Shown piece by piece: positions 1 to 10,449 of a stretch of DNA of 64,000 nucleotides (the first letter of the stretch is position 1; every line of letters starts with the position of its first letter). Position numbers and translations under genes: made by a program. Source of the stretch: Chromobotia macracanthus. Taxonomy: Eukaryota > Chordata > Actinopteri > Cypriniformes > Botiidae. The stretch lies in NCBI GenBank assembly GCA_036877525.1, contig JAZGTH010000008.1:5328501-5392500 (forward strand), given 5' to 3'. The notes under the pieces were generated by a model. The model saw only the letters and a program-made list of their open reading frames with translations, made no database searches and was not told the DNA's origin.

Positions 1-2006
1 TCAAAGCCCTTTTTTGGATTAAAGTTCCTGTCCACCAGTCATAGCCCCAACTCTACCTGTAAAATCAGAAGGCAATGATTGGGGGGCAGTGATGTTTTTT
101 TCTGGAGTTATTTGTGTAAATTATGTAAATACTAAGGCCTTGTTGAAAAGAACAGAAAGTTAGATTGAAGTGGAGGCCTATCAATGTTGTTCAAAGGTAA
201 ACAGAAACGTCCATTGTTAAATTATTCATAATGCGGTTCATGTTATTGTGATGGCCTGGTTTGGTTTGAAATATTAATAATAACTAAAATATTAATAATC
301 CTATTTATTTTGCTATACTAACTGTACATGATCACATTATTGCATTTTATTATTAGATTAGCCTTATTATTTCTCTGCTGTCTGTGACCCTGACCTGGGG
401 CAGAATCACTGCATTAGAGAGCACAAATCTAACCCTCACTGGTGACACGAGGAGATTACCAGGAATTGTTCTTCAGTGCTTGGAAGGGAAAATGTTCACT
501 ACATAATGAATGAATGAACGATTCCCTCACCCCTCAAACGTGTCCACTTTTATTAACCTTGACATTACAGTCAGCTAGGAGTTGAGAACTTTATCTTCAC
601 AGTGAAGGTTGGTGGCCTAGCACTGCGAAGAGAATCAATTCTTTGCAAGATTTCGTAATAATTACATCGCTCGTGAAATTAGCGAACAGGTTCCAGCAGG
701 TGGGGAAAAAAATAACTACATGCAATTAAAGTGTCCAAATCAAGGTCATGTCCACGGTGAGACCAGCTCAAGCACGGTAATAACATATATGGTAATTTAA
801 GTGCTAAAGATTTCCCATACGAAGCGGTACAGTATAGAATGCATTACCTGTGGTTGTTTGCTCAGGAGGCTGCGGGTGATAATTCCAGCTTCGGCCCCTA
901 GAGATGCACTTTTGATTTCGGGCCCCTTGGTTACCATGACACTTAAAGGAGGTGGAGAACTTGTAATTGGATGGAGCTCATCAGAGAAAGATACAAACAC
1001 TCAGGAGCCACAGACAGGCAGGGAAAAAAAATCCAGAATGCCTGCAAACCACAAAATCAGACCAAGGCTTTAGGAGACACTGTCCCTGAGGTCCCTTCTG
1101 AGCTCTTATAACTTCTAACTTGGATATTAAACCGCAAGCCTGTTTTATAAAGTACAGCTGATAGCACTAATGTGATTTTGGAGATTGTGGGTGGGAAATA
1201 TTTGCTTGGAATTACACAATTACAGACTTATTTTTATAGGCAGATGTAAGAGAATTTGACTGGGAAATAAATGGAGATAGTGAAATGTGTTATTTGATGT
1301 AAGCCTCATCTCTCAAATATTTAATTTTGCCTTTATATCCACTTTCATCATGTATTAATTGGTATCTCATTCCCCCATATTGCACAGATGTCAATGTCTT
1401 TTCCAGTCACCATTTGGCTAATACTTCAGAAATACGCACATATGCGCACACACAGATCGGCCATCTACCAATTGTCATGGCAACAGCTGCTGAGAGGCAA
1501 GAAAGGAGATATGACAGGTTCCTTATCAGCCCAGTGAAATATTAAAGCTAGCAAAGATCTGATCCAGTCCCCCTCCCTATTTTTCCAAAACACTTTCTTC
1601 TCAAGTTATTTTATAACACTTTCTTCTCTCTCTGCTTCTCACTTTACCGATGTCTTACATTGATTTAAAGCAGGATTGTGTACATCCTTTGTCTGTCTGT
1701 TTTTTAAGTTTGTTCTCTTTTCCTTGGCATAATTTGGTTGTCTTACTCATGTCCCATTGTGTACGCCTGCCCAACTTGATGGATGAATTTAGTTCCTGAT
1801 AATGTATTTGTTTGCAGTCAACATCGTTTACCTTCGCTAAGCACTTGTGCTTGTGTGTTGTTCTCAGCTTTGTTTGATCAGCAAAGGCTGAAATGGTGCT
1901 TTGTTGTGAATAGTGAAGCTGTGAAAATCATTAAAAAAATGACTGAATCATTTTGAATCAGACCGAAGGCATGCATGACGTAGACATAACACAAATTATG
2001 TATACA

Positions 2007-2008
<2 letters not shown>

Positions 2009-2042
<34 letters not shown>
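2009..2042. repeat. TA microsatellite
   Basis: An uninterrupted TA dinucleotide run of about 34 bp lies directly on the outer side of the left inverted-repeat arm at 2056. Confidence 0.95.
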
Positions 2043-2045
<3 letters not shown>

Positions 2046-2055
2046 TATATAATTA

Positions 2056-2130
2056 CTGTAAGTTTTCTGCAATAGCTTGAGGATCATGTTTATTTATAGC
2101 AATGTTATAGCGTTGTTTCGTTGTTAATTA

Positions 2131-2172
<42 letters not shown>

Positions 2173-2957
2173 GTGAACAATATAATTGAAAAATAATTTT
2201 AAGGTGTTGGAAACCACGATAAAACCTAAGTTGTAAAAATAGTGTGTTTTAATCCAATAACTGTGTTATTCTAAGACATCTTATCAGCTGAAAGATTCCT
2301 CTGGGTAAAAAAATAAACACAAAACGTGTTAGTGTCTGCATTGAACAACAGCAACATCTTTCTTCACATGTACCAACTTTCTTATGACCACTAATTGCCA
2401 CATCACACACACCACTCAGTGTTTTCCATTGAGCTTTTGGATCTGTCTTTTTGCTAAAAAGAGGTTTATGTGTGTTGTTTGCTTTTGGTGCATTGTTTGT
2501 CTCCTGTGAATAAAGTCAGTGGAGGTTAACAGTAACTGATGGTTGCCAGGTGAACGGCCCACCCCGAGGGGATGGTAAACATAGACAAGGTCCCATGATG
2601 CTCTGTTGGTCTCTCACCTCATTGCAGTGGAATGGAGAATAAAAGTGTTGAGGCAGACACAAAGTGGAAGGATGCAGTGACAACGGTCTGAGGTAATTTA
2701 GTGGCTTGTGCCTGAATGTCTTGGACGTAATGCTTCTCTGAAATGGGATGAACTCTTTTCTCAAGGGAAGGAAAGAGAATATATGCACACTTGTCTTCTT
2801 TGCCATTTCATCTCAACTGTTTACTTCTGCTTTTCTTCTAGTGGACATAAATATTTAAAAACAGATTTTAGGATACTAGGCTGTGTCCAGTGAAACAACG
2901 CTATAACATTGCTATAAATAAACATGATCCTCACAAGCTATGGCAGAAAACTTACAG
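2056..2957. mobile_element. Possible non-autonomous transposon bounded by ~65-bp inverted repeats
   Basis: The left arm 2056-2119 (starts CTGTAAGTTTTCTGCAATAG) and right arm 2892-2957 (ends GCAGAAAACTTACAG) are inverted copies differing by about three small changes, with about 770 bp between them. Two TA microsatellites flank the left arm. The enclosed sequence has no transposase. Target-site duplications are not clear because of the surrounding TA tracts, so classification is uncertain. Confidence 0.5.
2127..2167. repeat. TA microsatellite (interrupted)
   Basis: About 40 bp of TA dinucleotides with one phase break, on the inner side of the left inverted-repeat arm. Confidence 0.93.
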
Positions 2958-3115
2958 GTGGGGTCCAGAATTAAAATATAGATACAAAACATGTAAATAC
3001 ATATACATTAAAATGTGTTTATGATGTTTATTTATCTGGTTTTAATGTGTCAGCTGTAAATGTCTATATACATTTCCAAACATTCTTTACTCTGTATGTC
3101 TTGCAACAGAGATCT

Positions 3116-3250
3116 GATCTCATCATCATCGAGTCAATGTAGGATTTCAGGAAGAGACAGAAAAATCTGAGACAGCCTAAATCAATAAGAACTGTGGGAA
3201 CATCTCCAAGATGCTTGGAGCAACCTACCTGGAAACTAAAAAACTGTGAA
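3116..3250 (+). pseudogene. Tc1/mariner transposase C-terminal fragment, plus-strand copy
   Basis: The translation from 3116 reads DLIIIES, a stop, then DFRKRQKNLRQPKSIRTVG. This resembles the D-x-x-IIES-W-D-x-x-KRQ region of fish Tc1/mariner-type transposases that ends in KGGHTKY. It carries an internal stop and is short. A related copy lies on the opposite strand at 3348-3569. Confidence 0.6.
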
Positions 3251-3347
3251 AAGTTTTAGGCACTAAAAATACTGTAAAGGGAGAATGTTCTTAAAAATAA
3301 TGGCTTGAATAATTTTTATTTATCAAATAACCATTAAATAAATCAAA

Positions 3348-3569
3348 TCAATATTTGGTGTGACCACCCTTTGCCAGCTTTTGTTCTTGGCACACCTGCT
3401 CACAGTTTTTAACATACCTTTGCAGGTATTTTTTTTTTAAGTATCTTGAAGATGATGCCACAGTTCTTACTGATTTGGCCTCTCTGTTTCTCTGTTTTTC
3501 TGTTTCTTCGTGTAAACATCTATGTGTGGGCCAAACCATCTGTTGTAGGACTTCTTGTTTATACAACAA
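3348..3569 (-). pseudogene. Tc1/mariner transposase C-terminal fragment, minus-strand copy
   Basis: A minus-strand frame ends in LAKGGHTKY and contains EAKSVRTVASSSRYLKKKYL. The terminal KGGHTKY is a signature I associate with a fish Tc1/mariner transposase family. The EAKSVRTVASSSR block is a diverged match to QPKSIRTVGTSPR in the plus-strand copy 100-200 bp away. Only the C-terminal ~70 residues remain. Confidence 0.65.
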
Positions 3570-4599
3570 TCTTGCATTATTATTACATTTAATGGCAAAT
3601 AATGCATGGATATCTATATTGACATTTCCAATTCACACACTAACCGAAATATATAACTTAACAACTTAAACCTTTTTCTTTTTGGTGACTTTGATTTGCT
3701 TAAGACATGTATACACATGTACTGTACGTCAAGACATGTAGATCCATGTAGACTTTGAGGTTCTGGCTGTAGTTCTTACAGTTAACACAGATTAACTGCT
3801 GTTCATCAATGTAATTTGCTGTGGGTGTGCTGCACAATGAACTATAGCTCTCTTTAATATCTCATGAACACTTTACATGCCACATGCATTAATCACATGA
3901 TCTATCATGCTGTACATTTGTTAATATTTCTATATTTAGACTGCCTTGAAATACATTTCAGAGGCTAGTAACAGTCTATCCAATATCTTTATAAATTACA
4001 TTTACATAATTACATAAGCCATGGCAATAGAGGGGAAACAATTCTCAAATAGGCCCTGTTTTCCACCAGTATTCTTGAATTCCCTCCTGGCTGGTTAATT
4101 GATTGTTTTCTGTTAGGAGTTTCCTGGTGTGAACCAGTGGTCCTTGTATTCTGCATGAATCAGCAAAACCCCACTGAGTGAGCCATTACTTTTGTCTATA
4201 AAGTTAATACAGGGAATATTTAAATTACAACTGCAGAAGCACCAAGATATTTGTATGCAATTGGTAATAAACAGCGGTGTTGATTCGAGATTAACAGCAT
4301 GTATTTAATAGCTCTTGTATTACAGGACATGATGCACAGAAGCTTGTTAGATCCAGTTTTTTAGCACCCATAAATGCTATACTTGACTTATTACAGATAA
4401 ATGTCAAGTACATGCCCCCTCTAGATCTGTGGAATGAAATATTGCACTGAAAGATGTCTATCTGTTCACACAGAGCTGTAATATAGATGTTTCTGGAACC
4501 ACTTGCTTTTCATGATTCAGAGGTTGTCGATATTATAGGTTGTGGAATTTAACATGTTAGCTCAGACAGATTGACAAAATGAATGCTGGGGTCTCCAAT

Positions 4600-4745
4600 C
4601 CATGTTCGTGTAGGTCCACAGACCTGCCGAGTTTAGCTTTAACTTACTCTAACACACCTGTCTGGATATTTATAGTCTCAAAGACCTTGATTAGCTGGTT
4701 CAGGTTTGTTTAATTAGGGTTGGAGCTGAATTCTGTAGGCTGTAA
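4600..4745. mobile_element. Small inverted-repeat interspersed element (MITE-like)
   Basis: The ends are imperfect inverted copies: CCTGCCGAGTTTAGCTTTAAC near 4624 and GTTGGAGCTGAATTCTGTAGG near 4720. Internal ACACACCTG and CTGGTTCAGGTTTG motifs also pair. The text closely resembles a dispersed element I recall from fish genomes, often hAT-like, but I cannot name the family from sequence alone. Confidence 0.5.
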
Positions 4746-5468
4746 GCCAGTAATAGGCTTATAATTATATGAAAATAATATATTGACTTCTAAACCCACT
4801 TTTTTAATTTCTAGTTAAGCCTCAATAATTTAGGGGGCTCATCAGCAAATACATTCATTAACTGTGATTCCTTTTCTAATTAGTATTACTCACTAGTAAT
4901 AAATTCACCAGGACAGGTTTTCTTAAAAGATTTGACCAGATGTTTTTCAGCCCTTTAAAGTCCTTTAACATGAGGTCGTGGTTGAATATCAGGCACTAGG
5001 TCTCAGCTGTAGGCAGACAACCGTGAAAGTTTCTTAGCCATGGCTGCTTCAGTCAGGTATTATAAACATCATGCTCTAGTTTTTTCATACCTGGGGCATA
5101 CACCTCTGATCACAATCTATCCTCAGACCGCAGCACTACTGCAAACGCTGTCCTTTCTACAGCTGCCCGACACGTACCCTGTTTCTAACCCTCATATTGA
5201 TGCTGCATTCAACAGGGGCCTTTTTTGCCGCCTCGTATGAGGTTTGCAGTCTAGTGATAGTGAACCAATTTATGAATCCTCTTCATGCAACACGGTCCCT
5301 CTTTAGAAAAATGTAGATTTGCAGAAGTATATTTTAGAGGGCTTTTTCCCATTTCTAGATCTGCCATTCATGGCTTCTCCTGTGCAAAGGACATGTAGAT
5401 ACGGCTGCATGAATAAAGCATGGTTACGGTGGCTTGTGCAGAAAAAAGGAGAAGTGATTCAACTCATA

Positions 5469-5740
5469 TACAGTGGCCCTGAAAAGTGTTTGGGCACATA
5501 AAAAATATGGATTTTATTGCGATAGATTTATGTATGAATGAAGTAATTCCCCCAGATCACACAGGTGACCATATATATTATGTTCTTTAAAAAAATCCCA
5601 CAAACTTTTTGACCCACATATGTTTTGATTATTTTTTTATATATTTCATGTGACAGCTTACCCCAAGTGTAGCTGAAGAATCTATCTCCATCTGTTTTAT
5701 ATTACATAAGAATGTAAATTTATATTCGAGGAACTAAGCT
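5469..5740. mobile_element. Tc1/mariner-type terminal fragment
   Basis: It begins TA-CAGTGGCCCTGAAAAGTG, the form of the terminal inverted repeat of several fish Tc1/mariner families including the TA target dinucleotide. The following 270 bp lacks coding potential. No partner terminus was recognised, so this is a solo or truncated end. Confidence 0.45.
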
Positions 5741-6069
5741 TACACTCTGCTATAGATGAAATCCTTGCCTCTTGCTGTATATTGATTTTTTTCATAATTT
5801 CTCATGAAATTTCTCACAAAGGACAGGAATATGTAAAGGTGCTGGTGAAATTAACTATATGAAAGTTAAGGAGCCATGAAATTAAAGACTATGGTCTTCT
5901 CTCCAGATTCACAGATTATTGGGACAGATGCTGGACAGATGCCAAACTGTATTTGCAAAAACATAAGCTTTGAACCTTAAAATGGTGATATAAAGTAGGA
6001 AGGTATGATATAAAGTAGTTTCACAACAAACATTCTTGGATAATTCCATATCATGTTAATGGCTATGTA

Positions 6070-7468
6070 TTATACACGAGGTTGATGAAAGATATTTCAT
6101 ATTTTTTATTCAAGTGATTCTGCAATCAAGCGATTTCTGTAACTCTTAATGAGACTTCTGCACCTGTCGACAGGTATTTTGGCCCACTCCTCATGAGCAA
6201 ACTGCTCCAGCTGTCTCAGGTTTGAAAGGTATCTTCTCCAGACTGCATGTTTCAGCTCTTTCCATAAATGTTCAATCGGATGCAGATCAGGGCTCATAGA
6301 AGGCCACTTCAGAACAGTCCAATGTTTTGTTCTTAGCCATTCTTGGGTGTTTTTAGCTGTGTGTTTTGGGTCATTATCCTGTTGGAGGACATGTGATTTG
6401 TGAATGAGACCAAGCTTTCTGACACTGGCCAGCGCATTTCACTCCAAAATGCCCTGATAGTCTTGAGATTTCATTGTACCCTGCACAGATTCAAGACACC
6501 CTGTGCCAGATGCAGCAAAGCAGCCCCAGAACATAACCAAGCCTCATCCATGTTTCACAGTAGGTACAGTGTTCTTTTCTTTGTATGCTTCATTTATTCA
6601 TCTGTGAAAACAGAGCATTTTGTCTCATCAGTCCAAAATACATTCTCCCAGAAGCTTTGTGGCTTGTCAATATGCATTTTGGCAAATTCCAGTCTTGCTT
6701 TTTTATGATTCACTTTCAACAGGGGAGTCCTCCTCAGTCGTCTTCCATGAAGTCCACTTTGCCTCAAACAGCGCCGTATAGTGCGATCTGACACTGATGT
6801 ATCTTGACCCTGAAGTTCATCTCTAATCTCTTTGGAAGTTATTCTGGGCTCTTTAGTTACCGTTCGTATTATACAGTTCTTTGATTTTGCGCTCTCTTGC
6901 GACCACATCCAGGGAGGTTTGCTACAGTCCCGTGAACCTTAAACTTCTGAATAACGTGCAACTGTAGTCACAGGAACATCAATCTGCTTGGAGATGGTCT
7001 TTATAGCCTTTACCATTTAGATGCTTGTCTATAATTTTCTTTTCATCTCCTGAGACAACAGTCTCCTTGGCTTTCTTTGGTCCATGTTCAGTGTGGTGCA
7101 CACCATGATACCAAACCACACAGTGACAACTTTTCACCCTTTAAATAGGCAGACTGACTGATTACAAGTTTGAAAACACCTGTGATGATAATTAGGGTAC
7201 ACACTTTAGTTTAAAATGTGCCTATAGTCAATTTATTTGTAGTCTTTTCTAAGGGTACCATAAATTTTGTCCAGGCCAGTTTCATTAGTTTTTTTAATGC
7301 TTCTGCTGAACCACAATTCAAAAGCAATGCCTGATTCTCATTAGTTAATTTTCACAATTTTTTTTATTAATCTTTACTTTACTTTGTCAGTTTCAAGTTA
7401 TTTCAGTGACCACTGCAGGTTTTTCTTTCTTTAATGGAAGGGTACCATCAATTTTGGCCACGTGTGTA
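6070..7468 (-). mobile_element. Degenerate Tc1-like DNA transposon with one visible IR/DR terminus
   Basis: A minus-strand transposase pseudogene (6106-7085) is followed on its 5' side by a long terminal region. Two copies of GGGTACCAT-AATTTTG (7253 and 7440, 187 bp apart) look like the inner and outer direct repeats of an IR/DR-type end as in Sleeping Beauty-like elements. The outer end reads ...GGCCACGTGTGTA, ending about 7468. I could not find the matching inverted end beyond the transposase stop, so the other terminus is truncated or heavily decayed near 6070. Confidence 0.8.
6106..7085 (-). pseudogene. Tc1-like transposase pseudogene
   Basis: The likely original start is the ATG at 7085 (reverse complement); that frame reads MDQRKPRRLLSQEMKRK and then meets a stop. 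A later block (6594-6908) reads ITSKEIRDELQ, the TIRRCLRQSGLHGRR helix-turn-helix portion, and FWTDETK with the first catalytic Asp. A third block (6106-6297) reads SPDLHPIEHLWKEL with the remaining Asp/Glu of the DDE triad; the usual family motif is SPDLNPIEHLW. The blocks lie in different frames and are separated by stops, so the gene is dead. Its span fits the ~330-340 residues normal for fish Tc1 transposases. Confidence 0.88.
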
Positions 7469-8599
7469 ATACTAGCAAAACAGTAGCAGATGTTTTGCAC
7501 TAGCAAAAACATCTACTTAAATATAATAAAACATTTGTGATTAATATGTTTTTGCAGAATAAAAAATTCCTTTCATGTTAAATGGAAAGATGCTGTTTGA
7601 CCCTAGACTGCCCATATACTAACCAGCCAAACATCAAACCCTATTTCTGTGAAAAACAGTGCCATGATATCTACAACCACTGTGTGTGCCAGGAAAGCAT
7701 TATTTTATACTCTAATTCCTTTGGAGTTAGTCACAATTAAACCCTAGCTATGCATAAGAAGAATGTAAAAGCCAAGGTATTTATCACTTTGCTAATAATC
7801 ACAGCCCATAGGTTAATTATACAATAGCTACATTGAATAAAATCACTGTTGGTAGTCAAATATTTATTAATCTGTTAAGTCAAGTGCTTTTTCGAACTCG
7901 CTAATTGTTTTTTTATTGTTAAGATTGAAAGTGAGCTTTCATTGTGGTAATTCAATTTATTCCTATCCGCGGCTGATGATTAATGGCACCGGGTGGCTAA
8001 AATCAATCACACACGCGCAGGTGATTATTGCATTACAAACTTCTGAATGAACGCAAGGTCAGCGGAGCCCCGCAGCTTCTCTTTATTCCTTCTGCCTACT
8101 TTCATTTGCTCAACATGGGTTCACAGCCACCTTAGCACCATGTTCAGACCTGAGGGAATTAAGAAAGAGATAGAGATTAAGTGTTTGTCAGGATTAATTA
8201 ATAGAGTAGGTGGTGCCTTGCTGATAAAGTGTTTTATATATTGGTTGTTGAAAATATATAGTGCAAGGTGGTTCCAATTTTTTTAGTGGGTGGAAGTAGA
8301 ATAAGAAATCTTATTTAACAGACACAGAGCCTGTAGTGAGAAAAGCCACTTGAGGTGACCCTGTAGTTCCATTTCAAAGAGAGGCTTGGGGGAAGCAGAA
8401 TATACAGATAGGGAAACATCCCTTTGCTCAGAAATGAAGCCAGGAGGAGTAAAAGTGTCCCTCACAGAAAATTAGGCCCCTTTATTTATTTTGTACAATC
8501 ACTATGTGTGCTTTGTAGTTCTATGTTTTTCTTCTAGAATTTTTAGATTAGAATGACAAATCTTTTAAAGGTGAAGAAAATGTAAGCTAGAAAAAAAAT

Positions 8600-8795
8600 T
8601 AAGTGGTTGTCACAGTAGACTTTTGCAAGTTTCTTAAAAGAACCTTTTGATAATCTAAAAACCTTTTTCCGCTTCAAAGAACCTTTTGTGAAACAGAAAG
8701 GTTCTATGGTTGTTGAAAGTTGTATATGGGACCTTACAGTCAAAAATAGTTCTTCTAGGCATTGTGAGGAACAATTTTTGTTAAGAGTGTAGAGT
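8600..8795. mobile_element. Dispersed repeat with AGAACCTTTT motifs
   Basis: The block contains repeated AAGAACCTTTTG, GAAACAGAAAGGTTCT and GGTTC motifs and ends TTGTTAAGAGTGTA. This layout matches a very common short non-autonomous element I recall from cyprinid and related fish genomes. The recall is not backed by a search. Confidence 0.5.
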
Positions 8796-10387
8796 GTGAC
8801 AATCCAATATTTACTTCCCTGTTTGCTATACATTTACATGCTCAAAGCCTAGACTGACCTCACCTTAAGGTTACATTATCAGCCTATGACACGCATGCAA
8901 GCCTGTCTTTATATGAAGATAAACACCTGGAGGTGGTTCTCACACAGGCAGTGGCAGAGAAGGGACTATTTGCTGAGAAAGCTCTCCCTCACTCCCTCTG
9001 GGAAAATGCTTCATTCCTGCAGGAAAATAAACGACCAGAGAATATAGATTTTTCAAAAGGATCCAACACTCTTCACCCAGAGAGGAGCCATCAGCTCTCA
9101 CTGCAGCTGACACTGGAGCTTCAAATCATGGCTTTCTGAGCAGAAGGACTCTCCCCGTGATTAAAGACATGTTTAGTGCTCTGAAATATGACTGTCCTCT
9201 GTATCAGTCTTGATCTCTGAGAGTATGAATTGTGGGAAGCTCTGACACAAGAGGGTGTGTGTGTTCTCCACAGGTGCGCCTCATACCACAAGTATCTGTC
9301 ACTGTGTGCTACTACAGGGTAGTTATGCTCATACTGAGTCCTGTTGATGATTCTAAAACAAAGTGGAGAGCTGTAATTCTTATTTTTAAGTAAACGTTCC
9401 AGCGAAATTGCAACACATATCAGGAAATACTGCAAGAACAGCAGTCAGTTTGGTGCCCTGTTGTTTTATAAAAGGCAGGCTAGAAATTTTCTGCTTTGCA
9501 TTTTCAATTAGTCATTACTTCAATTAGTCTTTTGCCTTTAGGACACTTCTTACAGATCTGATGATCAAACTGTTTCCATAACAACATAACAAGAATGGGT
9601 TTGTTGGCCCCTTCTACCATTTTCTTCTTATTTTCTGGAGTCACGTGTTTTCTTAAACTCTGTTTTGAAGGCCATCAGCATCCTAGAATTCTCTCTTCAC
9701 TGCTGCACATGCAGCTAGTGTTTAGTGCAAACTGTTCAATGAAGTTGCCAGCTGAACACCACTAAGATGTTTCTAAAACTAGGGACTGTGATGTGCTCTT
9801 GTTTTGTTCATGTGGGATGTCCATGTCTCTCTCTGTCCTGGTTAGATCCAGTTTGTTTTCGTTTTAAGGCATGGAATAGGCTTCAGCTCTCAAAAGAACA
9901 TTAGGTTACAACAGGGAACATTGTTTCTCAAGTGTAATTTCTTCTTTTTGGCATTTTTTAATATATTAATTATATAAAGTGTACAAGTATAAATGACTTG
10001 CATCATGTATATATGCTATATTGCTATAGACACTAGGTTATAGTGTTATAACTAGGTTATATATAGGTTATAGATTTTGATTACCAGATTGAGTTCAGAA
10101 TACAGTCACTCATAGGAAGCACTGCAGTACATTTACTACAGGGACAACTTGGGCTCAAATACTTTGCTCTAAAGCACAATTGGGGGGCTGCAATGGTGTG
10201 CACCTTATGCCCACATGAATCTCTCAAATGATTTTTCATTAACCCCACATCCCATTTCAAGTTTTTTTTATTCAAAAGTTTCAATTAAAGTTTGTGTGAA
10301 TTTGGATTAGGATTACTAATTGTTCCCTTACAGGATCACTCAACGGACCCCTTGTGTGCTGCAGGTCAATCCATCTGCATTTCCTGC

Positions 10388-10449
10388 AACCCCCCAACCC
10401 CTCGTCCACCCCCCAACCAACCCCCCCCCCCTTCCAAGCCCCCCCCTTT
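10388..10449. repeat. C-rich homopolymer cluster with quadruplex potential on the minus strand
   Basis: Five runs of C occur within 60 bp: 6, 4, 6, 11 and 8 bases, starting at 10390, 10398, 10409, 10421 and 10439. On the minus strand these are G runs separated by short linkers, which meets the usual G3+ N1-7 rule for quadruplex formation. No gene is attached to it. Confidence 0.85.

Noticed and set aside
6400..6791. Plus-strand open frames across the Tc1 element
   Set aside because: They are antisense shadows of the transposase pseudogene.
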